From contig JAHQIW010000404.1 in assembly GCA_019055375.1 (NCBI GenBank), positions 1 to 64,000 on the forward strand: a stretch of DNA of 64,000 bases, written 5' to 3'. Origin of the DNA: Parelaphostrongylus tenuis (Eukaryota; Nematoda; Chromadorea; Rhabditida; Metastrongylidae). This document shows positions 1 through 13,861 of this stretch, piece by piece; within the stretch, counting starts at the first letter, position 1; each line of letters opens with the position of its first letter. The translations under genes and the position numbers were made by a program. The notes under the pieces are model-generated. The model was not told the DNA's origin, did no database searches, and was given only the letters and a program-made list of their open reading frames with translations.

Positions 1-1560
1 AAAATTCACTTGCAGGGTATGTGTAGTTCGATTATTACATTGAAGTGGCGGTAATGGACGCATAGGCCAGATCGCAGTTTGATTTCCGTTTGAAATGAAT
101 ACACTGAGCATTGGAGTAGGTGGTGTTGTTACGGAAGTGAGTGTATAAGTAAAGGAATTCCAGGTGACGCATATGGATCGTATGTGGATCATATGTGATT
201 CCACTTTCCTTCGATTGCATTGAAGTGTGTGATTTCAACATTTGCCATCTCTGACCAACGATCACAGTGAGATAATTCGTAAATGTCAATGGATAACGGG
301 GTTAAGTAGATACGATAGAACAGGCATCCCGAACTCCAGTAGAAGCAATCACATCCAGGTCCTCCACAAGATTTGGTGCAGGCGGTTACTCCTGGATATA
401 TGTTTCCCTCTTCTAATTCGGGTAACAAGCTAGATGGAGTTATGTTTGCACATTTGGTTCCTGTACAGGACCCTGTATGTGGACATCTCTTACTATCCAC
501 GACTCGATACGACGTGTCCCGTTTGAATAGGTCCGTTTCAGGCTCACACGAAAGGGTGAGTGAATTCCACGTGAGTCTGATTTCCTGTAGCAATGTTTCG
601 TTTTTGAATAGTCTGAAACATGCTTCTCTCTTGAATGTGTTAATCTTCAGTACACCCGAAATTTTCACCTTGCAAATCTGAGTGCCATTTATATTCTGGC
701 AAATTGTAGTAGAATGAGTAAAGAGGTTGACTTGTTGACAAGCTTCTGTTGATATTACGATTGTCATCGTTACGGCTAGGAGAAGTTTCGTTATGTCAGT
801 GTGTCGTTGGCGGTGTCTTGTTTGATGTCTTCTGTTCATCGGCACATTATGAATCACGATCTTATGAGCCGCCATATGAAATATGTGAAGAGTCGAATCG
901 GTTTTGCAAGGGTGACTGGCACGAATAGAAATGCGTAACAGCTGGTAATGATTAGATGAAGGGAAATTGTGGTGGCTAATATGAGCTCCTAATGGCCAGC
1001 ACTTAGGATTAAACATGATGGCTGAACAAATGATACAATTTACATGTTCACAAAATGATGCTGCTGCGCAGGTGGTTTCAGTAATTCCCACCGTGATGTT
1101 GGACGTTATTTTCCATTATACTTTATAGTCATGCAGCACGATTTGTGGTGGTAAATGCACTATTTCTTCGTCCTCTAATGTTTCATGGATCTTGCAGTAA
1201 CCTTCTGCACATAATTCATACGGTGCCCGATCCGGTGATGCTATCTTCACTCCTCCACTAATGCATTCTAACTGCCTGATGCTTGTTGATGCATCTGCAC
1301 ATTGGGATGTCGATAGAAGTAAGGTCAACAAGCTGAGAATCATTGAGACATTGATAATTTGAGGGAAGTTTATGAGATCTCCGTAGTTTATCTGTTTCTT
1401 AGGTCGGAGACGATAATTACCTTTCGGTGTGTCTGTGCCGGTGGGTTTCTCCGTAGGCAACTTGTCGCTATATTCACTTCTCTTTCGTCTACATTGTGGA
1501 GATTGTGTTTCGTTACTTGATTTACGTTGTTCATCTCTTTTATCCTGTGGTTGATGATCT
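1..1560 (-). pseudogene. broken Env-like glycoprotein with phlebovirus G2-like ectodomain
   Basis: This is the env-like part of the retroelement on the minus strand. Near 1365-1290 a hydrophobic run (MILSLLTLLLSTSQC) looks like a signal peptide. Further on, at about 480-290, comes a cysteine-dense segment including CGGPGCDC. That pattern is typical of the class II fusion-glycoprotein ectodomain that nematode BEL/Pao elements share with phleboviruses. The reading frame is broken at least twice: an open frame ends at 1116 and another covers 1091-189. Similarity then shifts to other frames between about 250 and 1, with several stops. It cannot make an intact protein. No restored product was assembled. 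Exact family and break positions need a protein-profile search. Confidence 0.6.
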
Positions 1561-1770
1561 TCTACCTCCAACGGAATGAGAACATTCAAAGATCTCCGAA
1601 TTTGACGGTGTGACGGTAGTAAAACCACTGCTTCGCGAGAAACTCCTTGTGCATTCGTGACCAATTCCTTTATTTTGCCCATTTTCCAAAAGTGTCGTGG
1701 TTGCATTGGATCGTTGATGAGTACGAAATCATCTTTTTTAGGGGCATATTTAGAACTTCCTTAAGTATGT
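1..1770 (-). mobile_element. 3' part of a degenerate BEL/Pao-type LTR retroelement
   Basis: Reading on the minus strand, the stretch at about 1760-1560 encodes a segment like the C-terminal tail that follows the integrase in BEL/Pao polyproteins (VLINDP, then HFWKMGKI and VVLLPSHR). A basic linker (YRLRPKK) follows, and then an Env-like glycoprotein. The element is cut off by the left window edge. No LTR, integrase core or reverse transcriptase is visible inside the window. Toward 1770 the frame meets a stop and the similarity ends. It is antisense to RPN2, whose middle and 3' exons lie just to the right, so it probably sits in an upstream RPN2 intron. The family assignment rests on recognising motifs by eye. 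Confidence 0.7.
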
Positions 1771-1937
1771 GAAGTTTGCAATTGTTATTCGAATCCATTC
1801 AATGTATATGTCTGTTTGAAGATTTGATTGATATAACATCTAGATTTCATTGTTGATGTTTTTAATTAACATTTTGGTTATTATACCGTTTGTTTCAAAT
1901 GTTATCTCTAGACTACGCTCAAAATGGAATATATCTC

Positions 1938-2322
1938 ATATTATTTGGGTCAACATGTCATGCAGTGTGTTATGGGCTCTAATACAGCCCGATATACGTA
2001 TTTCGGCCTTGAAGACTCGTCAGTCGAGCGGGCCATTTGTCTTCACCCAATCCTTTTGGGTTCCCCTACATCTCCTCGTAAAGAAAAGGCGCTGACCAAC
2101 GATTTACACAATAGCCGTCAAGTGAAAGATCACTTGATCGATTTTAGACACTCGATTGCTCTTGGCTGGTATTTTTGAAATATGGCGGGATGTAGAGACC
2201 CTCAAGAGGATTGGCTAAAAGCGAAGGACCTGCCCGAATGACGAGGCTGCCCCGAAACATGTGGATTGGGCTCTATTAGAGCCCATAACAGATCAAATCA
2301 CTTTTGGCTCAAATTATGATTA
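1938..2322. repeat. fold-back element, family A copy 1
   Basis: The two ends are inverted copies of each other over roughly 85-110 bp. The left arm holds TTATGGGCTCTAATACAGCC and the right arm ends with its near complement, GAGCCCATAACAGATC. Two further copies lie at 8960-9241 and 54082-54503 with the same arms. No transposase is encoded, so this looks like a non-autonomous MITE. Confidence 0.8.
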
Positions 2323-2739
2323 TGAAATATATTCTGGAGTTCTTTTGCTTATTTTAACCCTTCGCGGGCGGCAGCATAGTCAGTAAGGCCAATGGCGCAC
2401 GTTTTTCGTTGATGAACAAAAATTTTTCTCTTTGTTTCGGAAATACTTTAAATTTTTTGCATCGCTTGATATAACGTTTTTCCCTGTACAAGTTTTATAC
2501 TCTTTATGCATATATAACTCGCATGTGCGATGAAAACAAAATGTGAAACGTATCTATGTTTTCGCTCCCACAGTGCTCTATGAAAACCTTTTCGGGAACC
2601 AGATTTAGATTCAATTTCGCTGAAATTTGGACTTGAACGAACCTAAGGTAGTCCAATAAGAAACGATCCAGAGACTTTAGTTGAGTAAACAAGATGAACC
2701 GAATGTGGAGCATAATGTTGTTCTGCTGCCACAGCGTAC

Positions 2740-2905
2740 TGCAAAGGCCTTTTTGAAAACCAACAAAGTTTCGAAATGTCGGAGATTTGAGCTTTCGATT
2801 GTGTAATTGAATTTTAGATAAAAGGCTTTGTTCGGCGAAGAAAGAGATATGAAAATCCGAGGGTCAAAACGACCTTCATCGTTCGCAAATAGTTAGAGAA
2901 CAGTC
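2740..2905 (-). repeat. dispersed repeat shared with 52010-52180
   Basis: The stretch ending in GGGTCAAAACGACCTTCATC matches, in reverse complement, the sequence at 52010-52180 (GATGAGGGTCATTTTGACCC, then a TTCTTTCGCTG..CAAAGCCTCTTATCT-like segment). This is a degenerate dispersed repeat of unknown class. From about 2345 to 2740 I see only AT-rich sequence that may belong to the same element. Confidence 0.5.
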
Positions 2906-3000
2906 TTTAGTGATAGCCTCTAAACGTTGAAGACTTTATGACCTACTTTAGTTGTAGTTGGCATGGATTTTTAAGTTTTTTGTTCAGAAAATTTTTTCAG

Positions 3001-6317
<3,317 letters not shown>

Positions 6318-6668
6318 GTGAATAGATTGCCCTAGCATTTATAGCCTCATAATTATCCAACTGAAATATGTAAACAGCATAGTAGGTTTTGTTATTCAAA
6401 TATCTAAGTCGTATTCCTGGAAACCTAATTGGCTAAATCCTCATGCGAAATGTCACCACTGTTCTTCAAATTGTTGAGAACAGCACACAAAACATGGCTG
6501 TTTTGTTTTTATCATACCGCGAATGTAAACAGTATTATGTTTCCAATCTTATGGTCACTTTAAAAAAAATAGTGTATCTGTCACTGCGGTTTCTGTTGCT
6601 TACTGTTGAGCGCGGTTTTATGAGTCGGAATTTTGAATTCCGTTCTTTCACTTAATTTTGCCAGGTTC

Positions 6669-7385
6669 CTTCCGATAATCCGGAAATAAATGAATAAACT
6701 ACCTCTCACTGGACAAAGACTTTCCACTGCACTTTAAGCAACCATTCAGAAGCTTAAATCTCTGGCTACTGCGCTACGGGACCGTTCTCTGAAAAACCTT
6801 TTTACAACACTGTAGGCGAAAGAAAATATTCGTACTTCACACACGCATATTTCTCTCAGGACAGAACTCTTTCTGCAAATTTCAATTAACCGTTCGATAG
6901 CGTAAGTTTCGTCCACTCCAATGATATCTTGTTTTATAGAAAGAGCGTTTCACTGCAGTGTAGCAGGGAAAATGAGGTCGAGTTCCACGTACGCTACTCA
7001 TTTGAGTGTGTGGGCTGAATGTCTGCTGGCCGCGGATTCTACACGGCGTCCGCGATCGACCGATCTTTCGTGTTGGCGCGACTCACATGTGGAGTGCAAC
7101 TTTTGTTATTTAATCTGGGATTTTCTTTCTGACACTGCGAGATTTCCTCTACACGTCGTATGCTTTTCACACATCAATTGAAGTGTTAGTAAAAGTGCGC
7201 GGTCGGTGCAAACAATAGTTTTATTTCAAGTGCTGCAGAATTATTAGAAGGCTTTTTCAGAAAACGCCCAAATGGAGCAGTAATCAGAGATCTATGATTT
7301 CGTATGATTACTAACGACCTTATGAAAAGTAACTGTCCAGCGAGAGCCGTCGTTTCTTCATTTGTCCCCGGATCATTTTAGAAGA
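6669..7385. repeat. long-TIR fold-back element, family B copy 1
   Basis: The left arm contains CTCTCACTGGACAAAG and the block CTTAAATCTCTGGCTACTGC. The right arm is its inverted complement, with GCAGTAATCAGAG, CTGTCCAGCGAGAG and CATTTGTCCCCGGATC. Arms are about 150 bp. The internal part (about 6850-7230) is shared with family B copy 4 at 20772-21536. No transposase is visible. Confidence 0.78.
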
Positions 7386-7806
7386 ACCGTCGGCCAACGT
7401 TTTTAGCTTTGCGCATTTTTAATGCAATACTGTTTTATATTTGCGAATATCACACACTTATCTTTTCTAGCCTATGCGAGGTTGGTAACCGTCTTAGTGG
7501 TATCAGCAATGATAGCAGTGCCAGCGGTATATAGCACTGCATTAATAGCTTAGTATTGGTGATAATTTCGTATGTAGACGTTCTTTGATCTCCATAAGAT
7601 AGGCTTTTGTTTTTTCGAAAACGTGTCTAGCATCATAATCGAGACCACTGTTTATGGCTGGAATGTGCACAGTCTGTGTGTCTATCCATACTATCGAAAA
7701 TGAAGTGCAGGGTTAGGAAAAAAGGGGTTTTGAAATTGGTTCAAACTAATTCACTTTTAAGGGTCTACCTTAACACTAATGAGTAATGTAAGTTTTAAAA
7801 CGTAGG

Positions 7807-8820
7807 AGGTTTTGTAGAAAGTCTGTGCCGTTTTGTTTTTCTAATATGACTTCTGTATTGAAATTGCATGAATTTCGTATCGTTCAACTGCACTTTTTCT
7901 TGTGAACATTTTGATATACAAATTGCTTATACTTGCTTGAAGGTGAAGTTGTCTTGGGAACAATTTCGCATGCTACTCATGCACGAATGGCGTGTAGACG
8001 AAAATGCCGGCGCTCAAGATCTAACCCCTTAGAGGCGGCAGTTGATCGACCACCCAGCGCAACTCGCAGAGGCGCGCGGTTTTTCGTTATTCGTTTAGGG
8101 TTTTTGCTCCATTTGGAAAGTTAAACTTTGCTCTTTTTCGTTACTCTGATAATCCATGATTTTTTCTTCTTGGTCAAATATTTTACATGCATAGCATATA
8201 GCATATTTACATAAATAGCTTTATAACTTTATTTGCTCGTGTGAGGCTATATAACAAGCTTTACATAATACATATACTTATAAGTGCTTTAGATAATACG
8301 TAATACATAACATAATTTTATTTTTACTTATACAGCTCAACAAAAAGCCTTTCTCCAAAAATCAAACATATTGTTGAAATAGCAGAGATTTGTGCTTTCG
8401 AATAATTACTAAATGTTTAGACGAAACGTTTTGTCCAGCGAGAAAGGCCTTCAAACTATCGTGTACTTCAGCCGGTGCACGTCGTCTCTTAACGGTTATT
8501 GGAGTTTCGTGTAGGTGCGCCGAGCGCGATCGATGCTCCAGTGGCTGTTCTCTTCAGTTTTGAACTTTGTGCGAACAACTTTCAGCCGTTCTTTTTACAA
8601 CCGTATCACCCCCCCCCCCCCCCCCCAAGCTCCGTTAATCTGCGAGCCGCCTCACTAGCTTTTTCCCCTGTGCGCCATTCGTGTATGAGTAGATAAATGG
8701 GTAAATTAGATAACGAAATGTTTACGAGAAAATGCGCAGTTGAACGATACCAAAATCATGCAGGTCCCATGCAAAAATCATATTGAAAAACGAAAACGAC
8801 ACAGACTTTTTACAAAACCT
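7807..8820. repeat. fold-back element, family D copy 1
   Basis: Arms of about 130 bp are inverted. The left has AGGTTTTGTAGAAAGTCTGT and the right ends ACAGACTTTTTACAAAACCT. Inside the arms a segment like TATCGTTCAACTGC is shared with copies D2 and D3. An uninterrupted run of 18 C lies at 8609-8626. The open frames inside are short and not conserved. Confidence 0.75.
8609..8626 (+). repeat. poly-C run of 18
   Basis: An uninterrupted mononucleotide C tract inside fold-back D1. Runs like this are prone to length error in sequencing. Confidence 0.95.
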
Positions 8821-8959
8821 GTTATCAGGTCAGAATCAAAAGATTGATGTTTATCATATTTGTGGCAAAGCTGCTGAGGTCAGAAATAGAATTATTTATC
8901 AGTTATAGTTCTTTCTTTTTTATTTTTTTCTTAAGATTAGCTCAACTTTCGATATGCTT

Positions 8960-9241
8960 GATAATAATTTTTGAATTATGCATGTGGTCTGTTATAGGGC
9001 AACTTATAGAGCCCGATACACGTGTTTCGACCTTGACGGTCTCATCAATCGAGCGGTACCCTTTGTCTTTAGCCAATCAAAATGTTCGTCATCGCCTACT
9101 CTTAGTAAAGGAATCGATTGTCCCGAGTGGACTGACTAAAGGCGAAGGGTACCACCCGACTGATGACACTGCCAAGGTCGAATATCGGATTCTATAAGCT
9201 GCCCTATAGCAGGCTACATGCATGGCTCAAAAATGATTATC
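8960..9241. repeat. fold-back element, family A copy 2
   Basis: The best preserved copy. The left end GATAATAATTTTTGAATTATG and the right end CATGGCTCAAAAATGATTATC are inverted complements with few differences. The arms continue through CTTATAGAGCCCGATACACG and GGTACCCTTTGTCTTTAGCC. Length is about 280 bp, with no coding capacity. Confidence 0.85.
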
Positions 9242-9811
9242 AGGCAAATTATAGTTCTTTTTCAGGCATAAGACGGAATAAGTTCATTCGAAATCAAGTC
9301 GACGAATTTTGAATCCGTGCCACTTTATGTTATGCCTGTTGACGTTTTTGTCAGTCGCAATCACTGTCTGATTCGTCTCTTGTTATTTTTACATGTCAGA
9401 GCTCCTCTATAGGAAATTCTGTATCTAATTAACACCAACCTTCTTGTTGTTTTATCTAAAGACTGGTCATTTGACACGAGTTTGACCAACTTGATGCAGT
9501 CTAGAAGTTTTCGTTTGAATGCAATGTTATTTTTATTTGGTGAAACCTCTGTGTTATATTTTCTCGGGGTCGTCTCTTGTTTTCTGTCACATATTTGTTT
9601 TTTTCTTGACACGTATAGTTTTAGTAGCTAACTATCTGTTGTAATATTGTTTTGTTTGAACCACTTTTTATTTTGATAAACCCTTGTTATATCTGAGACT
9701 TAATAGTCGGTAAATGATCAGCGTTCATGGTCCTTACAGTATTCGAACTAGTTGGAATTTTGTTGTTAAGTATGTGCTAGTATTAAATTCGTTAAAAATG
9801 GATAGTAAAAG

Positions 9812-12800
9812 ATGTCGTTGGCGAAAAATCTCAAAAGTCTTACTTCGGTCGGTCCGCGAGCCGTCATCACATGGGATAAGGTGAGATGCTTGATGATTTT
9901 CATTGAACATGATTGAACAGTTGTTGTCTTTTTTTAAGGAAGTACTCATTTAGGCAGAACGTATTCGTCGAAACGAAGAGATTTGGTCAAATCCTGGTTC
10001 GATTGTTCATCGCTTACCAAAGCATTACTGCAAACGGTATTGGGAGAATTTATTGCGTGACGTTACTCCCGTACATTATCGGTAGGCTTAGATGCCATCT
10101 TAGTTGGAGAGGAAAACAATTGGTTTTTCTTTAATTTCAAATTTTGTTTTGGCTCCGTAAACTTATTAGGTCAATTTGTAAGTTTTGGCACACCAAATTT
10201 ATTAATCAAAAGTGAACAACCCTTCTGCGACCGTGGACCCACGGCCACTACATCTCTAACTGGCAATTCTGGAAGGTTCGCACCACCTCCTCTGCTTTTC
10301 CAACCTCCAACGGGCTGCTTCTAACAATGGCAGGCTGTTGCATCTGGCAAAGTAGAAGTAGTGATACGCTTGAGGTTAGGGGTGCGGTGGAGGTGGAGCA
10401 GATCGTTCAGAGTTACCAGTTAAAGATACGGAAGTCGTAGGTTCACGGTCTCGAAAAGGTTCAAATTGCATGATTTTGGTATCATTCAATTACGCTATTC
10501 TTCTGAACATTCTGGCATACAATTTGCCTATGCCTACTTGAAGATGAAGCTGTCTTGGGAACAAATTCGCTTGCTACTCATACATGAATAAGTAGGAGAA
10601 AATGCTAGTGAGGCGGCGCGCAAGATTAGCGGAGCTTGGAGCGATGATGCGGTTGCAGAAAGAGCGGAAAGGGTGTGTTTTTCGAAGTTCAAATACCGAG
10701 AGAAGAATCTGGAGGAGTCGTGCTCAGCCCGTCCACAGGAAGCTTCATCAATCTTGCTCTAGCATTTTCCCCTACGCGACATTCGTGTATGAGGAGCAAA
10801 CGAATTCGTTACTAAGACGGTTCCATCTTAAAGCAACTATAGGCAAATTTCTTATACCAAAATGTTCTTTTTTAAAAGTGCGCAATTGAATGAAAATCTT
10901 GCAATTTCAATTACTTCTGATTAGTAAATTTGGTGTTTATTGCTTTGGTGCCAAAACTCATGGAACGACCTAGTAACAACCACGATTTGAGCACACCCTT
11001 TTGTGCATTCTAATACAGGCCACCTGCTTTTCGATTGTATTGGGATCCAGTAAGGAATGTCGAAATCGAAGCAGAGAATTACCCTCTGTACGGTTGGTGT
11101 TCAGTTTCAATTTCGCCACAATAGTTTTTTTTCTTTTCTGAATGTCAGGGCCTCTCTGCTAATGTTTGAATGATTCCTTTAAGTAATTTACCCTCCGGAA
11201 GCTGATGAGGGACTATGGGGAGGTGAAGGAGTCGTGAAAGGTTGGAGACAATCTCGTCCATTCACCAAAAAGAAAGTTTTGCCAAGGTTAGAAAAATATT
11301 GTTTGACGAACTATATGCATTCTTATTTGATTTCATTTGTGTTGGTTGTATTTTCCTTCAATCACTATCACATTTATAGGCACTGGGTCCCTCGTCTCTA
11401 TTTCCCCAACCTCAAAAGACATGTGCTCTATTCAGAAATTCTTGACAAACACATGGAAGTGAGTGATTTTTGCAGTTTCAGTGTCAACTAGAAGTTATTC
11501 AGAAATATCTTAGATCACCGTCACAGAAAGAGCCCTGCGGTTGATCGAACAAAATTTTGGACTTGATTACTATATTCTTCGTACTCCAGAAATTGACCTT
11601 GTTTCGAAGCTTGGGAACAGGTAGTTGATTTTTGGCGTTGAATAGAACACCATCTAGGAAACGTTATCGTAATGTTGTCCACCTTATATCGTACTGTTTA
11701 GTTTGAAGCGTGAAATGTTGCTCAAGCTTGCTAATAATGAATGTTATCCACATGATGAGGAGCGACGTCGTTATATTATGAGGAAGTTAGTTTGGTCATT
11801 TTCTGTCATCTGACGATAGATGAACTAACGGCGCCTTTTGCTGGACAATCGTAAGTGTCAGTGATCATTCGAAAACTTAAATCTCTGGCTACTGGGCTAC
11901 GTGGTTGTTTTTCAAAAACTCTTTTTCATGACCTGATAGTCCAATAATATGTTTTGAGCCTTTATTATGTTTGGCTTGGCACTTATCCAGTACCAGACAG
12001 TTGTTTCGCCTTTGTAGGCTCATCAGTTGCAAAGTGCTTCTCGGTTTAGCCGATCCTTTGTAGGGCGATATACCCCCTGCTTAGAAAGAAATCGACGCGG
12101 AATTATTTGAATTACCTCACCATCCAAATCAACTTTTTATAATGCTGTTGCATTTAGAATAAAATTGTGTTTCACACTATATGCTTTCACCCTTATCTAG
12201 CAGGAAGTACGAAAAACATATGGACGTGTACAGGAAATCTTGTAGTATCAGAGTCATACGTTTTGTCCGGAGTTTCTTTCAAAGTGGGGAAAAATCTGAT
12301 CAGATAAGAAAAAATTCCACTTCACATGCGTAACTGTCAACGCGATCGATCGGTCGCCGTGTGGATTCCACGGTCAGCATCTCCCACCCCCTCGTTTACC
12401 CACTTACCTACGCTCATCCCATGCACTAGCCGAAAAACGATGCTCACCCTTGTGAATCTCAATCTTATTTTTCCTTCTACGCTACAGTGGAACGGTATCG
12501 CGTGAAAATAGAACAGCGATGGAATCAACGAAACTCAAGCTATCGAATGGTTACCTATAGATTGAGAAAAGAACTCTGTCTTGCGAGAAATGTGCGTGTG
12601 CGAATTACATGTTACTTTTCGCTACAGCGTTGTAAAAAGACTTTTTGAAAAAACGGCCACGTAGCGCAGTAGCCAGGGATCGAAGCTCTCGAATGATTAC
12701 TACAAGTGCAATGGCAAGTTTTTGTCAAGCCAAAAGGATCGCTTCTTCATTTGTCGTCAGATAATAGAAGACAACTGCTGGTCTTTTAGTACCGCCTCGT

Positions 12801-13823
12801 GTCGTAATTCTCACTTTAACTTTTTGAGATATGCTGAATTTATTATTCCTGCTGAAGAAGCGGAATGGGTTGGATTGGATTTGAATGAAGCAGCGCGAAA
12901 GCAACAAGACCTTGAAGAACAGCAGGTTTCTGAACCATTGAAATTCAAGTAAGTTTAGAAAATGTGTCTGTTGTTTTTGATACAAGTTTGGTTGAGATTT
13001 CACATTTTCACTCTTATGATTAAGTAGGTTGGGCTGTTCCTTTTGATGTTCTGTTTAAACCACTTTAGCAGCAGTACTTGAAAAGAATTTAGATCTGAGC
13101 TTGGTAACTGCCTTCTCCTTTCCCCACTTTATCCATTCTAGAATTGTCCGCGTCAGGTTTTTCCTAATTCTCTTAACCATTTTGTACACACAGCGCTTAA
13201 CATTTTTTAGATTATCGTCCATGTATCAATAGCATAAATTCAAAGAGAGGATATAGTGCAGTGCGTTCTAGAGTGGTCGTGAAACCCTTATTAGGTTGGC
13301 AAGAACCTTTCGGGACTTTCTTGTTTTTGTTAATTATTTTTCATGCATTTAAGTTTTGTCCGCGCTATCGTTCAGAGCATCTTCTTACGGTTACTTTGAT
13401 ATATAGCACTCATGCTTGTTTTAAGATGGAATTGTCCCGAGAGCAAAAATGATTCTTGCTGCAACACATGTATCATTTGGGTTCAAGTGCTGCTTTAGCA
13501 CGCAAGGATACTCGTGTAAAATCAGAAATCGTTTTTTGCTTTCGAGACAAATTAATTTGAATACAATGTATAGGTGTTATATATAAAAATAATCGCAATA
13601 AGCTGCCCTAAACGATAGTAAAAACCAAAACTTAGATGCATGAAAAATCACCAGCAAAAGCGAAAAAGTGCGGAAAGTTTTTTGCCAACGCAATAGTCTG
13701 TCTTTTGCTTTTGTGTTTTCATTAGAAGTCAGACTGGTTAGCACCGCTCTTTTATTTTATTTTTAACTTCTCGGTGGTGCATTATTTCGGAAGTAGTGTA
13801 TGCCTAGTACATATATAGTTATT

Positions 13824-13861
<38 letters not shown>

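Larger units (their letters stand above)
6318..9811. other. intergenic region between RPN2 and MRPL28, repeat-filled
   Basis: I see no coding exon here. The region holds family B copy 1, fold-back D1 with an 18-base C run, and family A copy 2. The remaining 9242-9811 is AT-rich. A CCTTACAG at about 9732-9739 lies some 73 nt before the MRPL28 start and could serve as a spliced-leader acceptor. Confidence 0.6.
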
